Part shown: one piece after another, positions 7,414 through 15,392 of the stretch | Position numbering within the stretch: the first letter of the stretch is position 1 | Layout of the letters: every line of letters begins with the position of its first letter | DNA from: WHSW01 sp963781265 | GTDB taxonomy: Bacteria > Actinomycetota > Thermoleophilia > Solirubrobacterales > 70-9 | NCBI GenBank assembly: GCA_963781265.1 | Contig: CAWAFH010000018.1 | Coordinates: 434,001-498,000 of the forward strand | Length of the DNA: 64,000 nucleotides | Direction of reading: 5' to 3' | Notes under the pieces: model-generated | The model's database searches: none | What the model was told of the DNA's origin: nothing | Seen by the model: only the letters and a program-made list of their open reading frames with translations | Made by a program: the position numbers and the translations under genes

Positions 7414-8673
7414 TTAGGCGGCGCGGGGGAGGTCCGGGAACTGGGCGATCGTCCGCTCGATGATCGCCAGCGCGCGGTCGAGGTGCTCGCGCTCGTGGGT
7501 CGCCATCAGCGACGTGCGGAGCAGCGCGCCGCCGGGCGGGACCGCCGGATGCACGGCGACGTTCGTGTAGACGCCGGCATCGAAGAGCGCCTTCCACAGC
7601 AGCGCCGCCTGGTAGTCCTGGCCGACCACGACCGGGACCACCGGGGTGGTCGCCTCGGTGCCGTCGGGCAGCGTCCCGGGTTCGACCACCATCAGCCCCA
7701 GGTCCTCGAAGCCGCGGCGCAGGTAGCGGGCGTTGTCGAGCAGCTTCGCCATCAGCTCGCCGCCCTCGGCCCGGATCACGCGCAGCGCTCCGAGCGCCGC
7801 CCCGACCGCGGCCGGGACCGCCGCCGCGGTGAAGATGAACGGCCGCGAGGCGTAGCGCAGGTACTCGATCACCTCGGTCGGTCCGGCGATGAAGCCGCCG
7901 CATGACGCGAGGCTCTTCGAGAAGGTGCCCATTCGCAGGTCGACCTCGGACTCGAGCCCGAACAGCTCGCTCACCCCGGCGCCGCGCTCGCCGAGCACCC
8001 CGACCCCGTGCGCCTCGTCGACCATCAGCCGCGCGCCGTAGCGCCGGCAGAGCTCGACGATCGCCGGCAGGTCACAGAGGTCGCCCTCCATCGAGAAGAC
8101 GCCGTCGACGATCACCAGGACGCCGCCGCCGTCGCCCGCGGCCCGCTCGAGCATCCGCTCGAGCTTCGGCATCTGGTTGTGGCGAAACGGGCGCAGCTTC
8201 GCGCCGGAGAGCATGCAGCCATCGAGGATCGAGGCGTGATCGGCCGAGTCGCAGATCACCGTGTCACCCGGGCCGAGGATGGTCCCGATGCAGCCGACGT
8301 TGGCCTGGTGACCGGTGGTGAAGACGATCGCCTCCTCGACCTGCATCCACTCGGCGAGCTCGCGCTCGAGGTCGAGGTGGAGCGGCGTGGTCCCGTTCAG
8401 CAGCCGCGAGCCGGTGAGCCCGGTCCCGTAGGTCTCGAGCGCGTCCCGGGCCGCCTGCTTGACCCGCGGGTCCCCGGTGAGCCCGAGATAGTTGTTCGAG
8501 CCGAGCATGATCGTCTCGCGGCCTTCCATCTCCACGACCGGGCCCGCCTCCGAGGTGAGGACGCGGAAATAGGGGAGTAGGTCCCCCTGCTTGGCGATCT
8601 CGAGAATCTCGAGCCGGTCGTGGGTGCGCGCCTTCTCGAACACGTCGACCGGCGCGCGGGCGGTCTCGGACAT
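7414..8673 (-). CDS. alpha-oxoamine synthase, serine-palmitoyltransferase-like
   Basis: A PLP enzyme that condenses an amino acid with an acyl-CoA or acyl-ACP. Seen: LLGSNNYLGLTGDPRV near residue 55, TGSRLLNGTTPLHLDLE near 95, the PLP-stacking DSADHASILDGC region near 145, VDEAHGVGVLG near 215 and the PLP lysine K253 in GTFSKSLASCGGF. The wording GSRLLNGT and FRHN is closer to bacterial serine palmitoyltransferases than to BioF or Kbl, but 8-amino-7-oxononanoate synthase or glycine C-acetyltransferase cannot be excluded. 419 residues is normal for the family. The ATG has no ribosome-binding site; TACACT ends seven bases upstream. It is divergent from an acyltransferase-like gene only 24 bases away. 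Confidence 0.82.
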   Translation of the reverse strand: MSETARAPVDVFEKARTHDRLEILEIAKQGDLLPYFRVLTSEAGPVVEMEGRETIMLGSNNYLGLTGDPRVKQAARDALETYGTGLTGSRLLNGTTPLHLDLERELAEWMQVEEAIVFTTGHQANVGCIGTILGPGDTVICDSADHASILDGCMLSGAKLRPFRHNQMPKLERMLERAAGDGGGVLVIVDGVFSMEGDLCDLPAIVELCRRYGARLMVDEAHGVGVLGERGAGVSELFGLESEVDLRMGTFSKSLASCGGFIAGPTEVIEYLRYASRPFIFTAAAVPAAVGAALGALRVIRAEGGELMAKLLDNARYLRRGFEDLGLMVVEPGTLPDGTEATTPVVPVVVGQDYQAALLWKALFDAGVYTNVAVHPAVPPGGALLRTSLMATHEREHLDRALAIIERTIAQFPDLPRAA

Positions 8674-8680
8674 CCGCACA

Positions 8681-8690
8681 AGTGTAGGTT
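8681..8690. promoter_or_regulatory. overlapping divergent -10 boxes
   Basis: TACACT on the minus strand (8686-8681) and TAGGTT on the plus strand (8685-8690) share two bases. Each ends seven bases before its start codon, so both transcripts would be leaderless and the two promoters could not be occupied together. Confidence 0.6.
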
Positions 8691-8697
8691 GCGCCGC

Positions 8698-9831
8698 GTG
8701 ACGGAACCTACGATCCGCCCCGTTTCGGGCAAGCGCGACCTGAAGGCCTTCATCGAGCTCCCGTACCGGCTGCGGGCCGGCGACCCGCAGTGGGTGCCGC
8801 CGCTGCGGTTCGAGCGCCGCCACTTTCTGGACCGTCGCAAGAACCCCTGGTTCGAGCACGCGGAGGCTGAGCTGATGCTGTGCGAGCGCGACGGCGAGGT
8901 GGTCGGGCGGATCTCCGCCCACATCGACTACCGCTGGGACGAGTTCCAGGGCGGCAACGACGGCATGTTCGGATTCTTCGACGCGGAGGACGACCCGGCG
9001 GTGGTCGCGGCGCTGATCGACGGCGCCGGGGACTGGCTGCGCGAGCGCGGCCGCGAGCGGATGCTCGGCCCGATGGACTTCACGATGAACGACGAGTGCG
9101 GGATCCTGATCGAGGGCTTCGACCAGCCGTCGATGATCCTCGAGCCCTGGCACCCGCCCTACTACCAGCGGCAGCTGGAGGCGCAGGGCCTGGGCAAGGC
9201 GATCGATCTGCTGATGTGGGAGCTGTGGTTCGGCGAGCTCAAGGAGGGCACCGAGATGCACCCGCTGATCCACGCCGCCGCCGCCAAGTCGCGTGAGGAG
9301 GGGGTCGTCCTGCGGCCGATGCGCAAGGCGCAGATGGCGGCCGAGGTGACGCGGTTCATGGAGGTCTACAACGAGGCCTGGGGCGACAACTGGGGGTTCG
9401 TCCCGATCACGGAGGCCGAGGTCGAGTTCCAGGCCAAGAACCTGAAGCCGGTGCTCGACGAGAACTGGGCGATGATCGCCGAGCGCGACGGCGAGGTCGT
9501 CGGCGCCGCCCTCACGCTCCCCGACGTCGATCAGGCGCTGGCGAAGATGAACGGCCGCGTGCTGCCGTTCGGCTGGATCCACTTCCTGCGCCGCAAGCGC
9601 TACATCGACCGGCTGCGGGTGTTCGCGCTCGGGGTCAAACACGACTACCAGCACCTCGGCGTTGCCGCCGCCCTCTACGAGCGCCAGGTGCAGATGGCGG
9701 CGACGGTCGGCCCCCGGGGCGGCCACATGGGCTGGATCCTCGAGACCAACGACGCGATGAACCGGGCGATGGAGGGGATGGGCGGCCGGGTGATCCAGCG
9801 TTACCGGATCTACGAGCGCAGCCTCGGCTGA
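8698..9831 (+). CDS. YghO-like / GNAT-fold acyltransferase
   Basis: 377 residues resembling the YghO family of putative N-acyltransferases. Seen: an N-terminal RPVSGKRDLKAFIELPYRL block, DPQWVPPLR, the FLDRRKNPWFEHAEAELML strand-helix, RISAHIDY near residue 75, MGPMDFTMNDECGILIEGFD near 125 and a C-terminal GNAT-like KHDYQHLGVAAALYERQV near residue 320. The GTG start is chosen because the domain begins there and a TAGGTT box ends seven bases upstream. It is divergent from a serine-palmitoyltransferase-like gene, so N-acylation of a long-chain amine is a plausible role. That role is inference. Confidence 0.65.
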   Translation: MTEPTIRPVSGKRDLKAFIELPYRLRAGDPQWVPPLRFERRHFLDRRKNPWFEHAEAELMLCERDGEVVGRISAHIDYRWDEFQGGNDGMFGFFDAEDDPAVVAALIDGAGDWLRERGRERMLGPMDFTMNDECGILIEGFDQPSMILEPWHPPYYQRQLEAQGLGKAIDLLMWELWFGELKEGTEMHPLIHAAAAKSREEGVVLRPMRKAQMAAEVTRFMEVYNEAWGDNWGFVPITEAEVEFQAKNLKPVLDENWAMIAERDGEVVGAALTLPDVDQALAKMNGRVLPFGWIHFLRRKRYIDRLRVFALGVKHDYQHLGVAAALYERQVQMAATVGPRGGHMGWILETNDAMNRAMEGMGGRVIQRYRIYERSLG

Positions 9832-9866
9832 GCCTCCGCTTGACGAGGGCTTAGAGTAGGGACGGG

Positions 9867-10184
9867 ATGAGGGAAGAGCTGTTGGAGACCGAGGCGATCG
9901 AGATGCCCGACGCCGAGGGCGAGATCGACGAGCCCACCGCGCGGCCGCTGCCGGCGACCGTCGACCAGGCCGCCGAGCTCTCGGCCTGGAAGGCGGAGGC
10001 GCGCACGGCGGCGATCGCCGCCGCCGGAGGAATCGTCGCCGGGGCCGCCACGGTCGCGCTCGCCCGCGCCACTCGCGGCGGATCGGGCAAGCGGCCCGCG
10101 AAGCGCGCCCGGGCCAAGGAGCGCCCGGTCAAGGTGCTCGCGAGCCGCTCGTTCATGGTCGACGTCCACCTGCTGGACCGCTGA
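9867..10184 (+). CDS. small hypothetical protein with one hydrophobic segment
   Basis: 105 residues: an acidic N-terminus, an Ala/Gly-rich hydrophobic segment near residues 48-68 and a very basic segment (KRPAKRARAKERP) before the hydrophobic end FMVDVHLLDR. No family recognised. The ATG lacks a ribosome-binding site, and TAGAGT ends nine bases upstream. The gene runs directly into the glycosylase gene, two bases apart, so the two are co-transcribed. Confidence 0.55.
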   Translation: MREELLETEAIEMPDAEGEIDEPTARPLPATVDQAAELSAWKAEARTAAIAAAGGIVAGAATVALARATRGGSGKRPAKRARAKERPVKVLASRSFMVDVHLLDR

Positions 10185-10186
10185 GC

Positions 10187-11140
10187 GTGGCTGCGGCCGG
10201 TGGACGCGGCCGGCGGCCGCTCGAGGTCGAGGTGCGCCCACCGTGGCCGTATCGGCTCCGCAACCGCCTGGGCGGCGACGGCGTCGCCCGGCGCCGGGCC
10301 TCGGTCGTCTCGAGGCTGATGACCACGCCCGGCGGGCGCGTCGTCGTCCACGTCTGGCAGCCGGCCGGCGACCGGGTCGTGTTCCGGGCCGGTCCCGCCG
10401 ACCGCGATACCCCGGCCCCGGCCGAGTCGGTCGAGCTCGCGATCGAGCGGATGCGCTTCGCGCTCGCCGTCGACGAGGACCTGACGGAGTTCGCCCGCAC
10501 GTTCCGCGGGGACCCCCTGATCGGCGAGATCATCCACCACCGGCCCTGGCTGCGGCCGAAGCGGCGCCCGTGGGCCTGGGAGGCGCTCGCCTGGGCGGTG
10601 ACGGAGCAGCTGATCGAGTCGAGTCGCGCGGCCGAGATTCAGCGCCGGGTCGTCCGCCGCTGGGGCGATCGCCTCGCCGCCACGGACGACGGCGCCTGGC
10701 GCGGGCCCGGGCCGCTGCGCGACGTCCCCTCGGCGAGCATCGTCGCCGGCATCGCGCCGGCCGAGCTCGCTGCGATGGACCTGGCGCCGTCTCGCGCCGT
10801 CGCCCTGATCCGCTGCGCGCGCGAGATCGCGCGCGGGCGGGTCGACCCGGCGAGCCCGGACGGCGACCGGCGGCTGCGCAGGATCTCCGGGATCGGCCCG
10901 TGGACGCTTCAGGTGCTCGGCTTCAACGGCCGCGGCGAGCCCGACTCGCTGCCCGCGGGAGACCTCGCATACGTGAAGCTGGTCGGCTCGCTCGCCGGGC
11001 TCGGGCGCCGCGCCACGGTCGAGGAGGTCGAGGAGTACTTCGCGCCCTACGCGCCGTTTCGCGGCCTCGCGGGCTCGTTCGCGCTCGCGCGCTGGCACGG
11101 CTCGGTCGCCGCTGGGCCTCCGCTGCGGCTTGCGGCCTGA
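10187..11140 (+). CDS. alkA: AlkA-type DNA-3-methyladenine glycosylase
   Basis: A helix-hairpin-helix/GPD base-excision glycosylase that removes alkylated purines. Seen: WAVTEQLIES near residue 140 (start of the glycosylase core), the HhH motif RISGIGPWTLQVL near 228-240 and the catalytic aspartate D259 in PAGDLAYVK. The first 110 residues form a divergent beta-rich N-terminal region as in AlkA. 317 residues fits AlkA-like enzymes; no Ada domain is fused. The GTG start lies two bases after the preceding gene. Confidence 0.85.
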   Translation: MAAAGGRGRRPLEVEVRPPWPYRLRNRLGGDGVARRRASVVSRLMTTPGGRVVVHVWQPAGDRVVFRAGPADRDTPAPAESVELAIERMRFALAVDEDLTEFARTFRGDPLIGEIIHHRPWLRPKRRPWAWEALAWAVTEQLIESSRAAEIQRRVVRRWGDRLAATDDGAWRGPGPLRDVPSASIVAGIAPAELAAMDLAPSRAVALIRCAREIARGRVDPASPDGDRRLRRISGIGPWTLQVLGFNGRGEPDSLPAGDLAYVKLVGSLAGLGRRATVEEVEEYFAPYAPFRGLAGSFALARWHGSVAAGPPLRLAA

Positions 11141-11149
11141 GCGACGCCG

Positions 11150-12157
11150 CTACTGCGGAACCTGGCCGGGCAGCAGTTCGTCGGTGAACATCTGCTCGGC
11201 CGTGGGCCGGGTCGAGATCAGCCCGCGGTCGGCGAAGAAGCCGGCGAAGCGCTCCCACTCGCGGGCGTCCATGTAGCCGAACGCGCGCGGTCCCCGCTGG
11301 GCGAGCAGCGGCAGGGTGCGGTCGACCTCGGCCCGGGTCAGCTTCGGCTCGAGCCCATCGCCGGCGTCGAGGATCGCCTCGGTCGCGGCCTGCGGGTCAC
11401 GCACGGCGGCGCGGGTACCGCGCTCGAGCGCCGCGATGAACAGGCGGATCGGCTCTGGGTCGTCGGCGATCCGGTCCGTGGACGCGACCAGGACGAGCTC
11501 GTCGTACGTCGGGATCCCGAGCCGGTCGACCGGGACCACCCGGGGGTCGAGGCCGCGCTCGGCCAGGTCGACGCCCTCGACGTTCAGAAAGCCGCCGAGC
11601 ATCGCGTCGGCGCTGCCCGAGAGCACGGCCGGCAGCAGGTTGAGCCCGACGTCCTGCTGGGAGACGTCGTCCGGGTCGATGCCGGCGCGCTCGAGGATCG
11701 CGTCCAGAAAGTCGGCCTGGTAGGGGATCCCGGCGGTCGCGACCGTCTTGCCCGCCAGGTCGACCGGGTCGGCGATCCCGGCCTTCGGCAGCGAGATCAG
11801 CGAGGTGAGCGGCTGCGGGACCAGCGCCGCGACAGCCGTCACCGGGAGTCCCTGGTCCTGGGCGAGCAGGACCTCCGGCTCGTAGGAGATCGCGAGGTCG
11901 GCGCGCCCGGCGGCGACCTGCCGGATCGGCGCCGAGGGGTCGGAGGGGACGGTCGGATCGACCTCGAGGCCGGCCTCGTCGAAGTAGCCACGCTCGAGCC
12001 CGGTGTAGATACCGGCGTGGTCGGGATTGACGTAGAAGTCGAGTGCCAACGCGATCGGCTCGGAGTCACCGCCGGTGTGCTCCTGCTTCTCGCCGCAGCC
12101 GGCGGCGAAGAGCGCGAGCGCGAGCACCGCGAGCGCCGGCGCGAGGCGACCGGTCAC
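11150..12157 (-). CDS. thiY: thiamine-precursor ABC transporter substrate-binding lipoprotein (NMT1/THI5-like)
   Basis: This is the extracytoplasmic binding protein of a thiamine-pyrimidine (HMP or formylaminopyrimidine) importer. Seen: a lipoprotein signal ending LFAAGC near residue 22, then the NMT1/THI5-like fold with LALDFYVNPDHAGIYTGLE, GYFDEAGLEV, ADLAISYEPEVLLAQ and VATAGIPYQADFLDAIL. DFYVNPDHAG is typical of ThiY-type proteins. The GTG start overlaps the permease stop by 4 bases; the longer upstream frame is a shadow. It is the last gene of the three-gene operon under the TPP riboswitch, which supports the substrate call. Confidence 0.85.
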   Translation of the reverse strand: MTGRLAPALAVLALALFAAGCGEKQEHTGGDSEPIALALDFYVNPDHAGIYTGLERGYFDEAGLEVDPTVPSDPSAPIRQVAAGRADLAISYEPEVLLAQDQGLPVTAVAALVPQPLTSLISLPKAGIADPVDLAGKTVATAGIPYQADFLDAILERAGIDPDDVSQQDVGLNLLPAVLSGSADAMLGGFLNVEGVDLAERGLDPRVVPVDRLGIPTYDELVLVASTDRIADDPEPIRLFIAALERGTRAAVRDPQAATEAILDAGDGLEPKLTRAEVDRTLPLLAQRGPRAFGYMDAREWERFAGFFADRGLISTRPTAEQMFTDELLPGQVPQ

Positions 12158-12927
12158 GCCGCCCTCCGGGCTCGGGGCGCCCACCAGGCGAGCCGTCGCT
12201 CGGCCAGCGCGAGACCGCCGAACAGCGCGATCGCGAGCACCGAGAGGACGAAGACCGCGGCGAACACGCGCGCCGTCTGCAGCTGACCCTGAGCGACGAG
12301 GATCAGGTGCCCGAGCCCTGCATCGGCGCCCGACCATTCGCCGAACACGGCACCGATCACCGAGATCGCGGCGGCGATCTTTGCTCCGCTGATCAAGAAC
12401 GGCAGCGCCGAGGGGATCTCCACCCGGGTCAGGGTGAGCGAGCGGCGCGCGTCGAGCGTCCGCATCATCCGCGGCAGCTCAGGGTCCACGGAGCGCAGGC
12501 CGTCGAGGGTGTTGACGGTGATCGGGAAGAAGCAGACGAGCGCGATGATCGCCAGCTTCGGGCCGATCCCGAACCCGAGCCAGACGACCAGGATCGGGGC
12601 GATCGCGATCACCGGGACGGTCTGTGAGGCGACCAGCAGGGGGTAGAACGCGCGCCGCAGCGTGTCGGAGAGGTGCAGGGCGATCGCGAAGGCGAAGCCG
12701 AGCACGACGGCGATCGCGAAGCCCAGCAGGACCTCCTGGATCGTCACCCAGGCGTCGGTGGCGAGCAATTCGCGGTCATCCCAGAGCGCCTGGGCGACGT
12801 CCGTCGGCGCCGGGATCAGGAACGGCTTGATGTCGAGCGCGTCCGCGATCAGGTCCCAGCGCGCCGCCAGTTCCCAGAGGCCGAGCAGGGCGACGATCAC
12901 GCCGGCCGGCAACAGCACCCGCTTCAT
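12154..12927 (-). CDS. thiX: thiamine-precursor ABC transporter permease
   Basis: 257-residue binding-protein-dependent permease of the SsuC/TauC/ThiX type. Seen: an N-terminal helix (VLLPAGVIVALLGLWELAA), about six membrane helices, and the cytoplasmic coupling loop LDARRSLTLTRVEIPSALPFLISGAKIAA near residue 165. The ATG overlaps the ATPase stop by 4 bases and the GTG of the binding protein overlaps this stop, so all three genes are translationally coupled. Confidence 0.85.
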   Translation of the reverse strand: MKRVLLPAGVIVALLGLWELAARWDLIADALDIKPFLIPAPTDVAQALWDDRELLATDAWVTIQEVLLGFAIAVVLGFAFAIALHLSDTLRRAFYPLLVASQTVPVIAIAPILVVWLGFGIGPKLAIIALVCFFPITVNTLDGLRSVDPELPRMMRTLDARRSLTLTRVEIPSALPFLISGAKIAAAISVIGAVFGEWSGADAGLGHLILVAQGQLQTARVFAAVFVLSVLAIALFGGLALAERRLAWWAPRARRAA

Positions 12928-13733
12928 CGCGAACCGTCCGCGAGCGCCGCGAGCGCCCGCTCGCGCGCCGCCGTGAACTCGGCGGAGGTGACCGCCTCGC
13001 GCCGCGGCGCGGAGCGCGGCGCCGGTGCGGCGACGGTCGCGATCGCCCGCGCCGGCCGGGCGCTCAAGACGACGACGCGATCGCACAGGTACAGCGCCTC
13101 CTCGACGTCGTGCGTGACGAGGATCGCGGCGGCGGGCTCGGCCGCGAGCGCCCCGGCCAGCCACTCCTGCATCTCGGCCCGCGAGATCGCGTCGAGCGAT
13201 GCGAAGGGCTCGTCCAGCAGGAGCACCGGCTTGCGGGCGAGCAGGGTGCGCAGGAAGGCGACCCGCTGGCGCATGCCGCCGGACAGCTCAGCCGGGTGGG
13301 CGCGCTCGAAGCCGGCGAGCCCGAAGCGCTCGAACAGCGGCGCCGCCTGGGCACGGGCGTCGGCGCGCGAGGCGCCGCGGTTGCGCGGCGCCAGCGCCGC
13401 GTTGTCGATCGCGCTCAGCCACGGCAGCAGCAGATCGCGCTGGGGCATGTACACGCAGCGGGCCAGCCGCGCCTCGGCGCCCGCCTCGCCGCCGACCTCG
13501 ATCGCCCCCGACTGCACCTCGAGCAGTCCGGCGACCAGCTCGAGCAGGGTCGACTTGCCGCAGCCGGAGGGGCCGACCACGCCGACCAGCTCCGTCGCGC
13601 CGACCTCGAGCTCGAGCCCGGCGAGCACGTCGAGCTCGCCGAACCGGTGGCCGAGGTCGGTGATCGCGACCGCCGACCGCTCCCTTGAAACTGTTGGAGG
13701 CTCCTCTCTCGGAGCCTCAGTAGCCGTTGCCAT
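12924..13733 (-). CDS. thiZ: thiamine-precursor ABC transporter ATP-binding protein
   Basis: 269-residue ABC ATPase of the nitrate/sulfonate/taurine class. Seen: Walker A GPSGCGKS near residue 54, Q-loop YMPQRDLLLPW, signature LSGGMRQR near 148, Walker B LLLDEPFASLD near 170 and H-loop VTHD near 202. It is the first gene of the operon. Its ATG lies two bases after the 3' end of a TPP riboswitch, whose final GGAGGGA also serves as the ribosome-binding site. Codons 6-13 form a perfect 8-bp hairpin in the mRNA. Thiamine pyrophosphate should therefore switch off translation of the transporter. Confidence 0.9.
   Translation of the reverse strand: MATATEAPREEPPTVSRERSAVAITDLGHRFGELDVLAGLELEVGATELVGVVGPSGCGKSTLLELVAGLLEVQSGAIEVGGEAGAEARLARCVYMPQRDLLLPWLSAIDNAALAPRNRGASRADARAQAAPLFERFGLAGFERAHPAELSGGMRQRVAFLRTLLARKPVLLLDEPFASLDAISRAEMQEWLAGALAAEPAAAILVTHDVEEALYLCDRVVVLSARPARAIATVAAPAPRSAPRREAVTSAEFTAARERALAALADGSR
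13697..13718 (-). promoter_or_regulatory. hairpin inside the start of the thi ATPase gene
   Basis: GAGGCTCC and GGAGCCTC form a perfect 8-bp stem with a 6-base loop, 15 bases after the ATG. It may be part of the riboswitch expression platform or an early attenuator. No U-tract follows. Confidence 0.5.
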
Positions 13734-13735
13734 GC

Positions 13736-13830
13736 TCCCTCCGCGCGCATTACCGCACAGGTTCTAAGGGTCGGCGCCGGGTGTTCTCGGGGCGCCATCT
13801 CAGCCCGCTTTCCCGCGAGCACCCCTGTCT
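13736..13830 (-). ncRNA. TPP riboswitch (THI element)
   Basis: The minus strand carries the conserved THI-box pieces in order: AGGGGTGC, then GCTGAGA, then ACCCTTAGAACCTG, GGTAATGC and GCGGAGGGA. A GGCGCC/GGCGCC arm sits in the P3 position. These are the TPP-binding core of the thiamine pyrophosphate riboswitch. The 3' end abuts the ATG of the transporter ATPase, so ligand-induced closing of the P1 helix should hide the ribosome-binding site. Confidence 0.93.
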
Positions 13831-13844
13831 TGGTCCGCTGGCGA

Positions 13845-13850
13845 AGTCTA
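13845..13850 (-). promoter_or_regulatory. -10 box TAGACT of the thi operon
   Basis: TAGACT on the minus strand lies about 15 bases before the riboswitch 5' end, which puts transcription start at about 13838. A GTTTTG element upstream is a weak -35 candidate. Confidence 0.45.
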
Positions 13851-13913
13851 CCTCTGGCGGTTCGGCAAAACCGCGCAGTCGTCCCTGGAGGGTGAAGCGG
13901 GCGGCGACGAGCC

Positions 13914-13956
13914 GAGAGGCGGGTTAGTCCCGCCTGGGCGGAGAAAGCCGCCTCTC
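13914..13956 (-). terminator. inverted repeat downstream of the VWA gene
   Basis: GAGAGGCGG (13914-13922) is perfectly complementary to CCGCCTCTC (13948-13956), and GGCGGG/CCCGCC forms an alternative inner stem. It lies about 40 bases after the VWA stop and probably ends that transcript before the thi promoter. Confidence 0.5.
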
Positions 13957-13997
13957 GCCGCTTCGGAGCCGCCGGTGCGGGCGGGTCGCTGCCTGGG

Positions 13998-15392
13998 CTA
14001 GGCCTCGACCGGCCGGCCGCCGGCGATCACGTCGACGAAGTTCTCGAGGTGCTTGGTCGTCCAGCACTCGAAAGCTGCGTCGCAATGGCGCTCGTAGGCG
14101 GCCATCACCGAGTCGCCGTAGTTCCAATACAGCCGCGGCTCCGGGTTGAGCCAGAACGTGCGTCCCGCGCGCTCGGAGATCCGCGAGAAGACCTCGGCGT
14201 GGGGCTCGCGGCCGTTGGTGCGCGCGTCGCCGAGCACGATCACGGTCGCGCGCGGGTCGAGGTCCTCGGAGATCTCCTCGTAGAACTCGAGCCAGACGCG
14301 CCCGTAGTCGGTGTAGCCGGAGACGTCGGCGACGCCGCCTTCCTGGCTGATCTTGCGCGAGATCTCGCGGAAATCGCGCTCGCGCTCGAACACGTCGGTG
14401 ACCTCGGAGATCCGCTCGATGAAGACGAAGCTGCGCAGCTTGCGAAACGAGTCGTGCAGGGCGTGGAGGACCGAGAGGAAGAAGACGCTCGCCGACGTGA
14501 CCGAGGTCGAGACGTCGCACAGCACGTAGATCTCGGGTCGGCGCGGCCGGCGCTGCCGGTAGCGCAGCCGCATCGGCACGCCGCCGGTCTCGAGCGAAGC
14601 GCGCAACGTGCGCCGCATGTCGACGACCGGGGCGCGCCGGCGCCCGCGCTGCTCCTGGCCGAGGGTCGCGAGGCGGCGCTTCAGCTGCGCGACCGCCCGG
14701 TGCACGGCGGCGAGGTCCTGGGTCGGGCTGGTCGGCAGCGCGCGGTCGAGCTCGGCGAGCGGCCTGGAGGGCGGCATCTTCTCGGTCCGCTCGATCAGCG
14801 CCCGCTCGAGCTCGCGGCGCAGGTGGCGCTCGAACTCCTGGATCTGCTCGCGCTCGAGCGGCACCGCGTCCGGGTCGTTCTCGCGGTTGCCGGCCGAAAG
14901 GCCCAGCGTCCGGCGGATGCGCTGCACGTCGACGCCGACCACGCCGGAGCCCTCGCCCTGGCGCCCGAAGGCGGCGATCGCGAGCCGGGCGGCGTCGCGC
15001 ATCTCTCCGTCCGAGCCCTCGGCGATCGCCTGCCGGATCGCCTCGCGCAGCTCGTCGAGATCGAGTCGCTCGCCGCCCTCGTAGCGGCGGTCCTCACGGA
15101 TCTCGCGGTCGAGCGCCTCGGACTCGGCGGCGCGGAAGAAGAAGCGGTCGAAGAGCAGCTCGAACACGCGCCGGTCCTCCTGGGACTTGGCGATCGTCGC
15201 CGCGAGCGTCTCGCGGAAGTCGTCGGGCTCGGTCCAGGGCACGACGCCGAGCGCCTCGAACGCGTCGAGCAGCTCGGCCGTGCCGACGGCTACGCCCTCG
15301 CCCCGAAGCTCCTCGCAGAAGGCGAGGATGTGCGGGGCGAGGCTCGAGGGTTCGCCGCTCGCCTCGGGCTCTCGAGCGGCGCCCGGCCTCAT
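13998..15392 (-). CDS. VWA-domain protein (CoxE-like) partner of MoxR ATPase
   Basis: 464 residues. The C-terminal half is a von Willebrand A domain with the MIDAS signature DVSTS near residue 295 and the later GYTDYGR and GDARTNGR stretches. The N-terminal half is helical and charged. Such proteins pair with MoxR-type AAA+ ATPases and act as metal-insertion or protein-remodelling chaperones, for example CoxD/CoxE. The ATG overlaps the stop of the MoxR gene by 4 bases, so the pair is translationally coupled. No CO dehydrogenase or other client gene is nearby, so the client is unknown. Confidence 0.85.
   Translation of the reverse strand: MRPGAAREPEASGEPSSLAPHILAFCEELRGEGVAVGTAELLDAFEALGVVPWTEPDDFRETLAATIAKSQEDRRVFELLFDRFFFRAAESEALDREIREDRRYEGGERLDLDELREAIRQAIAEGSDGEMRDAARLAIAAFGRQGEGSGVVGVDVQRIRRTLGLSAGNRENDPDAVPLEREQIQEFERHLRRELERALIERTEKMPPSRPLAELDRALPTSPTQDLAAVHRAVAQLKRRLATLGQEQRGRRRAPVVDMRRTLRASLETGGVPMRLRYRQRRPRRPEIYVLCDVSTSVTSASVFFLSVLHALHDSFRKLRSFVFIERISEVTDVFERERDFREISRKISQEGGVADVSGYTDYGRVWLEFYEEISEDLDPRATVIVLGDARTNGREPHAEVFSRISERAGRTFWLNPEPRLYWNYGDSVMAAYERHCDAAFECWTTKHLENFVDVIAGGRPVEA

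Noticed and set aside
9840..9857. TTGACG followed by TAGAGT before the gene at 9867
   Set aside because: The gap is only 6 bases, too short for a -35/-10 pair, so only the -10-like box is kept.
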